This document shows positions 11,700 to 23,758 of a DNA stretch of 64,000 bases, in pieces. The notes under the pieces are model-generated. The model was not told the origin of the DNA and did no database searches. It was given only the letters and a program-made list of their open reading frames with translations. The stretch comes from Gnetum montanum. Its lineage: Eukaryota > Streptophyta > Gnetopsida > Gnetales > Gnetaceae. The number at the start of each line of letters is the position of its first letter. Position 1 is the first letter of the stretch. The DNA lies in the NCBI GenBank assembly GCA_015680685.1, contig MNCI01033534.1, positions 1 to 64,000 on the forward strand, read 5' to 3'. The position numbers and the translations under genes are program-made.

Positions 11700-12394
11700 G
11701 AAATCCAAGGTAGTTCCACCAACAACAATAAGCTTATCATCCAAGTGGAGATCCACCACAACCATATGAATAATATCAATAGTGGCATTGACCACAATTT
11801 TTGGAAATTCCACTACTAAAATAGTAGTACCCTTACAAGCAACCAAATTCATAGCGGTACTATGTTTAGCATTCTATTTTTCCATAAAGCTCTACAAGCC
11901 ATACCTCATTACAGCATCATTATTACCCTCCAAAGTATCATTGAACTCATTCACCATCTACTTGAGGGGAATATCCATATCCATACCATCCTCCACATTC
12001 ATCTACACACATCCCTCTACCCTCTACCTAGTTACCTCTTGCTTTGTCCATGCAAGGTAAAATTCCTCCATAGTAGCAGCAACAAAATGTGATGAGAGCT
12101 ATAAATTTACAGCTAGCCTTCCAGCCAAGTGCTTAACAATCGATCCAAAAAAGAACCAATTTTATAACCTAATAATCCTCCCAAAGAATCATAACCTAAT
12201 GCAGTTGGTCAACTTATATCTCCAGTACCCTCATCTTCTACATCAAACATATTTGAGAGCTCTTCAAAGCAAACATGGCCTTAGATCCACACTGTGATGC
12301 TAAACCATGTTGTTTTTGATTGGATCAAGGCTAGCAACCTTCCCATGAAAATATTTGACCCATGAAGTCCTCTTATTTACTTGCAAATCACTAC
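11700..12394 (+). pseudogene. gag-protease linker of A
   Basis: The region aligns with 31850-32530 of B, so it belongs to the polyprotein. It is Thr/Pro/Tyr-rich where readable and has no recognisable domain. Frames are interrupted throughout. Confidence 0.5.
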
Positions 12395-12700
12395 ACATGA
12401 GCCATGTAAGGCCCTTCTTAATTTTGGTTCCAATGTCAATCTCATCTCCCATGACATGTGTAAGGCTTGAAACCTATCATCTCTTAATAAGAGCAACATC
12501 CATTTAGAATTGGTAGACCAATCAATCACTATCCCTTTGGGATTAGTGGAGGACATCATGACCATAGTTTGTGGGTGGTCCTATCTTGTTGATTTTCTAG
12601 TGATCAAGGTATAAAACTATAAAGGTGACTTCAATCATTATGGAAAGGGCTTGGTTAAGCACAGTTGATGCAAAAATGGATATAAGGGACATCTCCTTGG
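12395..12700 (+). pseudogene. Retropepsin (protease) relic of A
   Basis: The active-site region reads LNFGSNVNLIS near 12415-12450 in place of the usual D-[ST/L]-G-[AS] core, so the catalytic Asp is lost (Asn). The downstream LVDQSITIPLGLVEDIMTI near 12505-12560 matches the family pattern and the B copy at 32605-32826. The final ERAWLST corresponds to the conserved GRAWL. It is broken by stops. Confidence 0.65.
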
Positions 12701-12865
12701 AAATATAAAAGGAAAATGAATTTGGATGATTAGAGAAGATGCATGTTTCATGCATCACGTATAGTGATAATGAGTGCAATTACATGTAGAAAATCTAGTC
12801 CATTAAGAGTACATTCATTATAGTATGCAATTAGTATGCATATGAAACAGATATCCAAAAGGTGA

Positions 12866-13174
12866 ATGTATGCAATAGCCACAAAGAAAGAGGGCACTAG
12901 GTGGTTGACAGCTAACTTTGACAATAGCACATTATGCATGGAACCAACTAAGAGCATGACATGTGCTTATGCTGAAGGCATGGATGAACTTGAGCAAGTT
13001 CATCACCAACTCTCTAATGATGAAGTTGATGATACCTATTACGAAGAGTTGAAAATCTCTAATAATTTCAAGCAAGAGCCCATAGAGTTAAAAACTGTAC
13101 TAGTTGGCATGGAGTATGCATTTTTAAACAATGGCAAGCCAATTATCATCAATAAAAATCTTGCTCCCAAATAA
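12866..13174 (+). pseudogene. Protease-RT connecting region of A
   Basis: This is an open stretch of 102 codons beginning MYAIATKKEGTRWLTANFD. The same block is found in B (33020-33330) and in D (54686-55129, minus strand). It precedes the RT and is acidic, with no known catalytic motif. Its conservation in three elements shows that it is a real part of the pol polyprotein. Confidence 0.6.
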
Positions 13175-13309
13175 AAATACAAGCTATTTAAGGTAATCAA
13201 CAAATGATAAATATCCTTTGTTTGGTCATATCCTAAGCTAACTTGAATTGATCCATAGAGATGCTAGCATTGTATTTATACCAACTTGGCCATGAAGCCA
13301 AGAAGGTAG

Positions 13310-14040
13310 CCACAAAGATGGATGAATCCCAAATTGAAGTAGATTGTCAAGGAGAAAATAGAATAACTTCTTAAGGTAGGGTTCATCTATCCCCTCATGG
13401 AAATTAAGTAGGTTATCCCACTCATAATTGTGCCAAATAAATGTGGTAAGTGGTGGATCTACATCAACTTTAGGCTATTAAATATGGCAACATTTAAAGA
13501 TCATTTTTCATTGTCATTTGTGGATCAAGTGTTGGATACCATTTCTAGCATTGTTATTATAACTTCTTGGATGGTTATAGTGGCTATAAAAAAATCCAAA
13601 TTGTGTCTAACGATCATGCCAAGAGAACATTCATGAGTCCCTGGGGGACTTTTGCATATTCTAAGGTGCCATTTGGTCTATGCAATGCACCTATAACATT
13701 TAAATGCTTGGTTCTTAGTATTTTTCAATAGCATAGTGGTAGCAGGGTAGAAGTCTTTATGAATGACTTATTTACCTATGGTGCTACATTTGAGCAAGCC
13801 ATGGATCACCTTGAGTAGGTACTAAAAATATATGTTGAAACAAACCTTAGGCTTAATTGGTAGAAAAGCCATTTAATGATTCAAGAAGACATAGTACTGG
13901 GGCACTGAATTTCATAAGAAGAGATTGAGATAGACCCTGAAAAGATAAGAGTCATCCAAGGAATCACACATCAACCAAAGATAATCAAAGATGTTTTATC
14001 ATTCCTTGGACATAGTGGCTACTACTAGTAGTTCATAGAA
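13310..14040 (+). pseudogene. Reverse transcriptase relic of A
   Basis: RT motifs can be read in order: IEQLLKVGFIYP-like entry, IVPNKCGKWWIYINFRLLN at about 13425-13485 (motif 1/2), the FKDHFSLSFVDQVLD stretch, SPWGTFAY-like and PFGLCNAP near 13640-13690. The YxDD box reads FMND at about 13756-13767, so the second catalytic Asp pair is damaged (D to N). FLGHSGYY near 14000 leads into the connection domain. The order and spacing are those of Ty3/gypsy RT. Several stops are present. Confidence 0.82.
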
Positions 14041-14580
14041 AATTTCTCTAATACTGCAAAGCCATTAGTCAAGCTTACAAAGAAATATGCTCCATTCATT
14101 TGGACCAAAGAATGTAAACATGCATTTCAACAGCTAATGGAAAAATTTGTAGAAACTCCAATGCTACAGGAACTAGACTAGTTCAAACCATTTCATATAA
14201 TGATATATGCATCTAATTATCCCTTGGGAGCTATGCTTATGTAGTTGGACTATAAGAAATGTCCATACTACATCCATTGTGCAAGTTGAAGCATTGTGAA
14301 TGCACAATTGAATTACACCACAACTGAGAAAAAACTAATGACAATGATGTATGCTCTTAAAAATTTTAGACACTATGTTCTTGGCTATAAGGTGTTTGAG
14401 TACACAGATCATAATGCCATCCACTTCCTAAGGAATAAGCCAACAGTGAGCCCCCATATCATATGGTAGCTCGTGATCTTGTAGGAATTTGATCTCATAA
14501 TGGTAGAATGGAAAGAGATTGAGAATGTGGTCATTGACCATTTCTCTTAGTTAATATGGGATAATAAAAAGAAGGAGAGT
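14041..14580 (+). pseudogene. RNase H relic of A
   Basis: The region begins with the connection motif WTKECKHAFQQLMEKF near 14100, then DASNYPLGAML-like text near 14205 (catalytic region), YTTTEKKLMTMMYALKNFRHYVLGYKV near 14320-14395 and TDHNAIHFL near 14406. It ends with the ADHLSRL-like box as IDHFS near 14535. There is no second RNase H domain before integrase, which argues against the Ogre/Tat type. Confidence 0.78.
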
Positions 14581-14699
14581 CCACTCTCTGATCAATTTTT
14601 AGATGAAATCGTCTTTACAAGAGTAATAAATGACCAAGTATCCACCAAATCAAAATGGTATGATGGCATCCTCACTTACCTTCTCACCTAGGAGATGCC

Positions 14700-15930
14700 A
14701 CAAAATCTAGACTTTAGGAAGAAATAATAGTTTCTTCATCGAGGAAAATACTTCACGAAAATTAATGAATACCTTTATAAAGTATGCGCTAATGTCCTAT
14801 TTTATTAGTGTCTCCCTGATGTAGATCAACTGCACATTCTCCAAGATGCTTACAAAGGCCCTTGTAGAGGCCACTATGTAAGGAGAAGCATGATCATAAA
14901 AATCCTAATGGTATGCTACTATTGGCCTATAATCTTTAGGGATGCACACTAGTTTTTCTAATATTTTGAACACTTTCAACAAGATTGTGGGATAACTACT
15001 TGAATGAAGGATCCTCAATAGTAGATTCAACCACTGAAGCCCTTTGACAAATGAGGCATTGACTTCATGGATCCCATCACACCCATGTCCAATGGAAAGG
15101 CATACATCATTGTAGCCATTGACTATTGCATTAAATGGCCAGAAGCAGTAGTCATCACTGATTGTACATCATTCATTGTTGCTAGATTTGTATAATAAAA
15201 TGTTGTAAATAGGTTTAGGATGCCACATGCACTAATTTCTGACAATGGAACTGATTTTATAGGTGCCACATTTGGAAAACTCATGTGATGCTTGGGGGCC
15301 AAACATAAATTAACAACACTCTATCACCCCCAAGGCAACAGTCAAGTAGAGGTAACTAACAAGGAGATTACAAAAATTCTAATAAGAACCATTAGCAAAT
15401 ATAGGAGAGATTGGAGCACAAAACTTAACGATGCCCTCTAGGCCTACCACTCAACATGAAAACTCCCTATTGGCTACTCTCTCTATGAGTTAGTGTATGG
15501 AAAACCTCCAATGCTCCCAATTCAATTCGAGCTCCATACACTCTCAACAGCCTATGATTTAGACCATCACTTGAGCTTAGCACAAAAGGAAATATTGATC
15601 AAAATAAATGTGCTAGCTAAATATTGATTAGTGGCCCTATCTTTGAGTGAAGTGAATTAGGCATTAAACAAGTAATGTCCTGACCTTAGAATATGAAAAT
15701 TAAAACTTCAACCAAGAGATAAGGTTCTCTATCAGAATCCCACACATGTGCCCCAAAAAAAAGTTTCAAATGTTATGGAAGGGACCTTATACAATTGATG
15801 AAACCTTTTTCTTTGGGGGCATGTTAATCTAAAAATCTAAGAACCCACAGAGAAAGTAGTTGGTTAACATCCAATAAGTGAAACCTTTCCTAAAGATAAG
15901 ACAAGCCAATGCAACTACTACCTCATTAGA
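14700..15930 (+). pseudogene. Integrase relic of A
   Basis: The N-terminal zinc-binding region reads HILQDAYKGPCRGHY near 14830-14880, followed by YYWPIIFRDAH. Its final cysteines appear mutated. The catalytic core keeps its three acidic positions: GIDFMDPITP near 15058, ISDNGTDF near 15237 and EVTNKEI near 15350. The C-terminal part continues through ELVYGKPPMLPIQFEL near 15490-15535 to a LQPRDKVLYQNPTHVP-like region near 15705. It is the best-preserved part of pol in A but carries stops and a frameshift near 15755. Confidence 0.82.
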
Positions 15931-15959
15931 TAAACAACCACACTCTATATTTTGCATCT

Positions 15960-17430
15960 CCACCTTTCAAGTCAATTATGGGGGAGATGGCCATTCGTGC
16001 TAAGCATACAGATGGCTCCTCAATTTTTCACTTTTTGTTTTACACATTTTTATTTCACACTTTGTTGAATTTTACCTCTTTTTTTCTTGGTTTTTCATTC
16101 TATTTATTTTTTCAATTTTTTTGTTTTAAAAAATTATTAGTATGTTTTATCTTTCTTGAATATTTTATACTTTCTTATATAATCTATATTTTACTTTATA
16201 TTTTTTGTGTGACTTTTCAATATTTTTGCTAATAAAAGTGCTTTATTACCATAAGGCATAATGCCAATGTTGTTGTTTACTAATAATGGTTTATGCTTAA
16301 TGTTGTGATTTTCAATGTTTAGTTTCTATTTTTGAATTCTGATGTCCACATCATCCACCAATTCGCAAACTCTATGGTTTTCCTTATTCTAAAAGTTTGA
16401 GGTTTCTTTCATTAAAGAAACTTTTAATAAATTTGTTACCTTTGGTAGTTTTGAAAATTGGGAATGATTCAAAGGTTTGTATAGGGTGTGACTTCAAGGG
16501 GACTCAATACTATTTGTACTCTTCTACTCACTTGGATGCTTGAGTGTTTTCATAGACTTTTACTATTCCATGACATCCAATAGTAGGAATTTGAATAAAG
16601 TCTTTGCATGGTGTAATTTCCATCCACCAAAAAAAAAAACATGATGGAAATTAAAAGCACACCCCTTAGACAAATAAATGGGCTACAAGAATTGGTTATG
16701 AGATTAGAAAGACATGTTACTCATGCCTAGAGATTCCCTCTAACTAAGGCCCTTTCTAACTTCTTTCTTTCTTCTCTTCTCCATATACAATGATGGTTGT
16801 TCTATGAGAGCACTCTTGTATCTTAAGGAGAAATAAGAAGTCATTGAAAGAGGTTGGTTTTAATTTGGACTAAGGATGGATTTTCTTACATCATTTTAAG
16901 CATAAACTCTATAAGGGACTTCTTATGACCTCAATTCAGGATTCCATCCCACCTTCTTAGTAATCCATCAATGCTACCACAACTCACCTCACTATTGGTT
17001 TCTATGTTATACTTGATGTCTTAGTTTGATGTGCTGGAATTCTTGGATAGATTCTTTTTGGTTCGTCCTTAACTTTTCATGATCATTAATTAACTGTGGG
17101 ACCCACAAAATCCTTAGTTGAAGTTATGCAAGGGCAAAAAGGACATGTGTCTACTATTGGGAGGATCCACTTGCATATCTCTTGATTTGGATAGTTAATT
17201 CCCTTACCTTAGACATTGCTACAATACTATCTTTTGCATACCTCATTGTGTATCCTACTCTATGCTCCTTAAACTCTCATAAAATTTATTGTCTAAATCA
17301 TTTTCTCAATTTTTTGAATTTATTGAGCTCAAACACCATCTTCTACTATTCTCACCATGTTCATGGATTTTTCAGCTTCCATTTGACCTTAATTTCACTC
17401 AAAAACTCCTTGTATTGTGAAAGTTTGACC
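15960..17430 (+). other. Post-integrase noncoding region of A
   Basis: A very T-rich tract (16015-16215) is followed by AATAAA at 16231-16236 and about 1.2 kb without coding similarity. The same order is found in B (36134-37680). Parts of it also match the C2 spacer (22240-22460 and 22900-23030), so the region is an inherited part of the elements and not a later insertion. The AATAAA could end a gag-pol transcript, but that is speculative. Confidence 0.6.
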
Positions 17431-17439
17431 AAAGTCAAT

Positions 17440-17545
17440 AGTGATCAACAACCATGTCAACTAGCCCTAGTTGATGTAGCTGACCCCATTGACTAGGCCC
17501 TATTGACTACACCCCATTGATGTAAACCAAAAACTCTATACATAC
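17440..17545 (+). promoter_or_regulatory. U3-like internal promoter of A, upstream of ORF3
   Basis: The segment carries repeated ttgactaggcc / ccccattgatg words of the same type as in the U3 of this element's LTR (compare 8975-9035). A TATA-like ctatacata follows at 17536-17544. It lies about 440 bp before the ORF3 start. The equivalent position in B and D has a perfect TATATATA box. Confidence 0.55.
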
Positions 17546-17675
17546 CACCACACACTTGGCAATTTTTTTTTCATTTACTTCATAATAGGAGGAGATTTTT
17601 TGCCATTTTTTATAGGAAAAACTTTCCAACCATTTATCCAAATCACTCTATTTTTAAATCCTATAGCTACTAGAG

Positions 17676-17982
17676 GTAAGCTCTTTATCATGGGGGCCAC
17701 AAACCTTAAGGTTTCCAAGAAAATGTTTTCAAAATTCTTCTAACTTCCCCAAAGGATTGATGAATACAATGATACAAAACCATTAATTCTTAAGAGTTAA
17801 CCCTTTCAACATCCTTCAGTATGGCTGATTAACATTAAAACATAATAAAATAATTATTAAAATTGATCAAATTAGCCATAATCAAAACTTAGCTAAGTGT
17901 AACTTTCCTAAGGAGATAAGGTATCACAAATTGTTTCACCTTACACATTGATTGCTAAACCATGGTCATGTTGGGATTATAG
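17676..17982 (+). other. Apparent intron in the ORF3 leader of A
   Basis: The donor AGAG|GTAAGC lies at 17672-17681 and the acceptor TTATAG ends at 17982, directly before the ATG of ORF3. The 307-nt interval is preceded by a leader from 17560 without any ATG. B and D have a donor and acceptor at the same places. Splicing is inferred from sequence only. Confidence 0.5.
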
Positions 17983-20846
17983 ATGGCACCAAGATTGAAA
18001 TGACTATAGGAGGGAGGGCCATCTCAACCAAGGGAGAAATGATCCAGAATTAGAAGGGGCTAGCAAGACCATGCCCAGAAACCAATAGAGGAAACCCATG
18101 GAATGCGACTTCTATAAGAGGAGTCCAAAGTGGAATCTATTCAACAAATTCTAAAAGAAGAAGTTGCAATAGAACAATTGTAGCATGGGAAGGCACCAGG
18201 ACCCATATTGAGGCTTGAAGTCATATTGAAATAAGCCTACCTCAACACCATTAGGCTTTGTGATATCCAACATTCAGTTCTTTAGGAACTAAAATTTGGA
18301 CCATTTTTAGAGCATGCCCTAATAGCGGTGAAAACATAATTGGAAACCTCTTCCATGTGGCCAATTATCACTTCTAGTGGGGAGTGGTACATGGGAGAGA
18401 CATACCTCCTTTGAAATAATAGAAGGGTAGATTCTACTAGGAAAATCAAGAACATTTAGGTGTCCTACTCAGTTGAAGCTATCACACAAGCTCTTGGGTT
18501 GCTTGATTTTGGGACATAACTGGTAGAGCTATCTATGCAAGTTAATCTTGACAGAAAAAATAAGTGGACCAAGTTATGTTATGGGATCAACCATAAGGAG
18601 TTTGACACACTCACACCAACATAACATGTATACATCATGATAGCGACCTATCACCTTAATTAGAAGATAAGTTCGAGTAAGGTGACTGCCTTCTTCACTT
18701 GAGCATGCACACCTCTAAGTAAGAGATTTCTAGAAACCTTCCACAATTGATCTATTTAGAGATCAAGAAGCATTTCAAATAAAATTATCATGGAAGGAAA
18801 ACCTTGCATTTTCTGTGCCTCATCTAAAAACTTTACAAAGGGGTAGGGATCATCTGCTATGCCAATGACATGATCAGGCATAATCCTATAGCCTCATGGT
18901 CTAAAATGATGAAGGAAAAGACACCTATCGTGTCTAAAGAAGAGGAGCAGTAGCCATCACCTTAACCACCTACTCAAGAAACAATGCTAGAGGCCTAAGC
19001 AACCATTGAGTGCTTACATGAAATCCAAGAATAGCACTTGTATGAGTAAGAGTAGTAAGTATGAATGAGTGGTGGAGACCCATTTGTATATTGACCGACA
19101 ATGAATCACCTTAATGAGATGGGTTGAACAGTTAAGTAGATGTAAAGAGGTAAACTGATATTCTTTGCCCAACAAACATAGCTGTCTATGAGATCAAATC
19201 CCAGTGCTCAAGAAGTGATGGTTTCTTTATCTCAACACCATTTATTTCTAGAAATATCTAGAAATGCTACCTCCTTTTTGATGCACTTGGAGGAGGGTGA
19301 GGAGGCAACTATATTGGTGATATAGCACCAAGGGTAGGAGACTGCTACAAAAGTAGTTGCTGATTGAATCGTAGAGGCACTCAACACACCTGCAAGATCT
19401 ATACTAGACATATCTACACTTTGAGGTATGTAGACATCTGTAGGAATGGTCAGTAGAACATTAAGTAAAGCCCATCATGAAGAATTGTTGAACCAACTAG
19501 TGGGAACTAGACAACTGATCTTAGATATCTTTGATTTTTTGGACAACATTACTACAACCTAGCCAATGCTACTCGAAGCAAAGGGAAAATGCATCATCTT
19601 GGAAGGGCAACTTAAAATAGTTCAAGCATAAAATCAATGCTTGGCCATGGAAGCTGTTGAACTATGTGCCTATTTTTCTGATCTTGCACTCCTTAGGCTA
19701 GCAATAACTAGCGACAAAGCTTTTTAGTAGCTTCAAGACTAATTAAAATGAGCTAAGAAGGAAATAGTGATGATCATCTTCAACCAATTCATAGTAGAAG
19801 CAAAATCCTACTTAATTCAAAAAAACATGGTTTAGATGCATTAAGAAAATGAAACAATGATCGTAGAAAACCATCACTTGTGCAATATTGATGCACAAAA
19901 ATAAGAGATGTAGGAATTTATTCATTAATAGCAAGAGTAGCTTGCCAAGGTAAACATGAAATTGAGAAAATTAGCCATGGAGAATCATAATCTATTTATG
20001 GAGGAAGACCAAGCCTTATGCCAAAAATTTACCATTGAGATTGCTACCTAGAGAAACAAGGCTCTTAAATTTGAAAGAGTTAAGAATCACAATAAAGAGT
20101 AGGTTGGCCTATAGAAAGAAGTGAATGAGAAGCATATCCAAATGGCAAAGGCAAAAGAAAATGAGGCCCTCTAGCAACTCCAAGAAAAAAGAGAGGTGTG
20201 GTAGCCCATCATTGATGGAATAAATGCCTACAACAAAGCAGAGATCTACCTAAAGGAGTTGTAAATTGAGGAAATGAAAAAGAATATGGAACTAGCCAAT
20301 CTCTAGTATGCAAACCTAGTGATGTTAACTACTAGACAACTATGATTAGAAGTCAAAAAGTAGGTGGCCAGCTCATACTTCCTATACAAGGTTGAGTTTA
20401 AGCACCATAAAGACATCAAGAAAAAGCTTAAGATGGAAAATGCTAAACTCAAAGTTCTTAGGGTATGATTCACAGATCAATGATTAACTAATAAAAACCT
20501 AACCAAGAGAATGAATGATTACCAAGAGCTAAAATATGTAACCAAAGCATTCAACATCAAGCACAAAAAATTCACTACCTAGTTCATCAATGCTAAGGAG
20601 CTATTCTTAGCAATTTCCTATCCTTGGGATGTGCCCATTTTGGCACATATTGGAGAAGCTGCATGGATCATGCATGATCTTAGAAGTAAGGAGGAGAAAA
20701 TGAAATCATTGCTAGATGCTTTTCACCTCCCACTAGAACTTGTAGCAGTAGTAGGATGACCATAGCCACCTTAGTCATTTCATGTGCCTGAAGTTAGCAA
20801 ATGTCCTTCAAAGCCTTAGAAACCTCCACCACCTAGGATTATCTGA
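17983..20846 (+). pseudogene. ORF3 relic of A (post-integrase accessory ORF)
   Basis: The start ATGGCACC at 17983 is chosen because it is conserved at the same place in B, C2 (ATGGTT) and D (ATGACA). The N-terminal third holds SSGEWYMGETYLL near 18375-18415, a SYSVEAITQALGL block near 18465, and a region matching YFKI.SYHLN...LSKVTG in B. In B this part resembles the so-called putative plant transposon protein domain of Athila-type elements. The remainder is a long, charged, helical, coiled-coil-like region. The conserved tail includes FINAKELFLAISYPWDVPILAHIGEA near 20585-20665. The frame ends at TGA 20844-20846. I cannot assign a function. No signal peptide or transmembrane segment was seen. 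Confidence 0.68.
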
Positions 20847-21070
20847 TCTTCTTAACTAACTTCATGCCATTAGAGAATGTGCTCTCCAATTTTGTAGAGT
20901 CTTATGATGGTGTTCAATTTTGTATCATGAACACCACAATTTTTGTAATGTGTTAATTTGTACACTTAGGTACTTAGTTTTGTCAAGTCAATTTGTTGAG
21001 TCTAAAGTTAATCAATAATCCAATCCCTTTCCAATTTTGTAAAGAAACTCAAGGAAAAATTTTCATTTAG

Positions 21071-21081
21071 TCATGGGGGTA
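21071..21081 (+). promoter_or_regulatory. Polypurine tract of A
   Basis: The sequence tcatgggggta directly precedes the 3' LTR. The same tract, with about 60 bp of similar upstream sequence, precedes the 3' LTRs of C1, the chimera, B, C2 and D. Confidence 0.7.
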
Positions 21082-21964
21082 TGATGAGTCCCAAATTGGT
21101 CACATCAATAAGGCCTTGTCGATGCATTATTTTATGCATCAACATGGCCCCATCGATGAAGGGTCGATTCTTGTTTATAAATATGCACTCACCAACTAAA
21201 TGTATGGTAATTACATCTTGTCATAGGAGTAGAGATCTTGCAGTTTCTTCATTTAAAATTTAGAATATTTTTCTAAGCGCCCGCAATAGGAGTCAGAAAG
21301 TGTACAGATCTTTATTCAAGCACTATTGTACCTAGACATCCCAGTATGTACAACAATAAAGCCAAGCTTCTTGATCAAACCTTGTAGCACTTAGGATAGA
21401 CTAATGGTTTGTTTATGCATTCATCATGTCCATTGAATATGCAATTAATTAAGCTATATTAGACTTTGAGTGATTCATTAATTGATTAAGCTACATATAG
21501 TAAATACATAAATACAACCACTTCGAGTGTAAACACATATTTTCTTGGTAATCCTAGTAGCGTTATTGCTTGATGTGCCTAACAGTATAGCGCTTGGTAA
21601 CCCAGAAGTGGATATGTGGGTTCAAGTAGTGTATGGAAAGTGGGAATAGATGCTTATGTTAGGACTAGTTAGAGATTTGTTACTTATTTAAATTAAATTA
21701 GTTATTAAAATACTTCATCTCTCTATTTAAGTTCCAAAAAACATAAAACATAAAACAATAAAAATCATACATCTTAATTACACTTAACCATACCATGTGC
21801 ATCACAAGTGTAATTCAAAAGACAACAAATGACCATTAGGGAAAGGTTCACTTCCTATAAGACTAGTGTATTGAAAACTGTAGAGTCCACAAAATTTGAT
21901 TGGATCACGCATGAATGTTTCATGATTCATATGGTTGGGCCTAGGGGTACCTTGCTACTCATTA
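21082..21964 (+). repeat. 3' LTR of A (unit-1 copy)
   Basis: The LTR starts TGATGAGTCCC and ends CTCATTA. The TATA box is near 21176 and AATAAAG near 21355. It is more similar to its duplicate at 26947-27843 than to the 5' LTR at 8943-9839. Shared changes include gatcaaac and gactaatgg. This supports duplication after insertion. Confidence 0.85.
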
Positions 21965-23038
21965 CCAACCAATTATTTTTTAATAATGATTTAACTAAAT
22001 TTCTATTTTTTAAAACATTGGTGTATCTTTATTGATATAAATACCTTTTTAAAAGTTAATTTTGCTCACAAAAATTATATATAAGGAGGTTGAAAACTTA
22101 AAAGCTGTCAATGAAACATTACTAATTATTCAGATAGTGAGCCATGTCAACCATCCACCCATTCCATTAATAAGAGGTTCTTACCATGGTTCTAATGATA
22201 TTCTTTTTCCATCACCAAAACTCAAAATAAATTCATAATCATTATGCCTAGACTAAAAAATTAAGAACCAAGGTGGAATGTGAAGTGTGTGACATCAAGG
22301 GAATTTGTGGATTCTCTTTGGCCACTTTTGTATGTTCAATCATGTTGCTAAGGTCTTAATTATATCTTTGTAGATCTAACAAAAACTAGAAGTAAGAGTA
22401 AACAAGGGTAGTAAATATATTTTTGAAGGTCACACTAGAAAGACATGTACCCATGCCTAGAGGTTGGTAGCTTCTCAGATTTCCATAGAAAAAAGAAAAC
22501 AAGGTTCCATTGATAAACTCCTTCCTTGGACAAAATGCCAAGTGATGCTACTCCTTGCAACTATGGTCATCTTATGGTTGTCAGCCAAAGTGATGAAATA
22601 ATGTGATGTTACTGAAATGTGGTTTGGCCTTGGTTTGAATCTTGGGAAGAAGGGCTGATGATTACTTAATCATTAATAACATAGAAGGATTTATTATTCC
22701 TTTGGTAAGAAACCTCATGTTCCAATTTATGTAATCCTTTCTACAACCCATCTCATCTTATTATCTGTATGATCCTAACTTGTAGGTTTCTGTAATATAG
22801 GGTTATTTCCTTAACTTTGTGGTTTTAAAATGTTTTTTTTTTCATAGGTATGCATTGAATTCAACCCCTTTAATTTCTATGGACATTTTTAGATGTATTT
22901 ACACAAGGGCATTATGGACTCAAGCCCACTTTGGGGAGGACCCAATTGTGTAACCATTGCAACTTGTACTTGACCAATAACACCACATCACTCTTTACAT
23001 TCCATGCTTATAATTGCTAAATTTATTGATTTTCCTTA
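21965..23038 (+). mobile_element. C2 element fragment, post-integrase region (copy 1)
   Basis: The 1.07-kb spacer between LTR-A and LTR-B is not unique host DNA. Blocks such as gtgtgacatcaagg...gacatgtacccatgcctagag (22300-22460) and the part around 22905-22960 match the post-integrase regions of A and B. It continues across B into 42201. It is therefore part of an older element into which B inserted. The left limit of C2 was not found and lies near 22080-22140. Confidence 0.6.
23034..23038. repeat. Target-site duplication of B (with 28913-28917 and 42201-42205)
   Basis: The pentamer is cctta before this LTR, tctta before the duplicated LTR at 28918, and cctaa after the 3' LTR. All are one change from cctta, as expected for one insertion followed by duplication of its left end. 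Confidence 0.6.
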
Positions 23039-23739
23039 TGATGAGTCATGGTAAGTTGGTTGCATCGATGAGGCCTTATTAACATAGCATCATTGACGAG
23101 TCCTAGTTGGTGCATCTTACCATGTGTCGATGAGGCCCCATCGACGTAGTGTTAGATTTCTTAATTTTTGGCTATAAATATGCACTTGTAGTTGCATTTA
23201 TGGCATAAGTAAATTGTAGTTGTAGCAAAGCTCTTACATTATTTCCATTTGAAAGTTAGAATTTTTTCCTCCAAGTGCTTGTAGTAGAAGTCATTGAGTG
23301 CATAGATCTTTATTCAAGCATTGTTGTACCTAAGCATGACAGTGTGTGCATCAATAAAGATGAGCTTTCTTATAAACCTTGTAGCACTTTGGATAGGTTA
23401 GCTACCTTATTTATGCATTTAATATTTATAATTATTTATTAATTTTTTTCAATTGTGGCGGCGGTCGCCGTGCCNCTAATCATATCCATTTTTATCTACA
23501 ATTCAAGCACACAACTATAAAACATAAAAATGATAAAAATCGAATGCCTAAATTACACTTAACTATACCAATGAATGTCACAAGTGTAATTGGGAAGACA
23601 CGAATTGACCTTAAGGCTAGATTCACTTCCTAAAGGGCTAGTGCACTAGAAATAATAAAGTCCATAGAATTCAACTAGATCATGTGTGAATTCTTTGTGA
23701 TTCATATGGTTGGGCATAGGGGTACCTCACCGCTCATCA
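23039..23739 (+). repeat. 5' LTR of B, unit-1 copy (LTR family B, gapped)
   Basis: The LTR begins TGATGAGTCATGG and ends CTCATCA. Its U3 has gatgaggcc / catcgacg repeats, a TATA box (ctataaatatg) near 23173, and AATAAAG near 23353. Compared with 28918-29826 it lacks about 250 bp around 23455-23478, where a GC-rich block with an N is found instead. Confidence 0.83.
23455..23476. other. GC-rich 22-nt block with an N, probable assembly artefact
   Basis: The block gtggcggcggtcgccgtgcc plus N (23475) is almost pure G and C in a window that is otherwise AT-rich. It replaces about 250 bp present in the duplicate LTR. A bad contig join or an unsized gap is the simplest reading. Confidence 0.7.
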
Positions 23740-23740
23740 T

Positions 23741-23758
23741 TGGCATCATTACTAGGGA
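23741..23758 (+). promoter_or_regulatory. Primer-binding site, unit-1 copy
   Basis: TGGCATCATTACTAGGGA follows LTR-B after one base. It is of tRNA-Asp type with transition-type decay. Confidence 0.75.

Larger units (their letters stand above)
8943..21964 (+). mobile_element. LTR retrotransposon A (Ty3/gypsy, Athila/Tat-like), full structure
   Basis: The element is 13.0 kb with LTRs of about 890 bp, a tRNA-Asp-type PBS, gag, protease, RT, RNase H, integrase, a 1.5-kb noncoding region, ORF3, a PPT and the 3' LTR. The flanking pentamers are ctaac (8938-8942) and ccaac (21965-21969), a target duplication with one transition. The LTRs differ at roughly one base in ten by eye, mostly transitions, so the insertion is old. 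The lineage call rests on the PBS, the absence of a second RNase H before integrase, and the extra 3' ORF. The coding regions are all disrupted. Confidence 0.88.

Noticed and set aside
17182-17496. A 104-codon ORF in the post-integrase region of A
   Set aside because: The frame is not open in B or D at the aligned position, and the composition is that of noncoding T-rich DNA.
17440-17560. A degenerate solo LTR upstream of ORF3 in A
   Set aside because: The similarity to the LTR is limited to U3-type words and the start of the leader. There are no TG...CA ends or target duplication, and the same position is occupied in B, C2 and D.
23455-23476. CpG island or G-quadruplex regulatory site
   Set aside because: It is 22 nt long, contains an N, replaces LTR sequence and is absent from the duplicate, so an assembly artefact is more likely.
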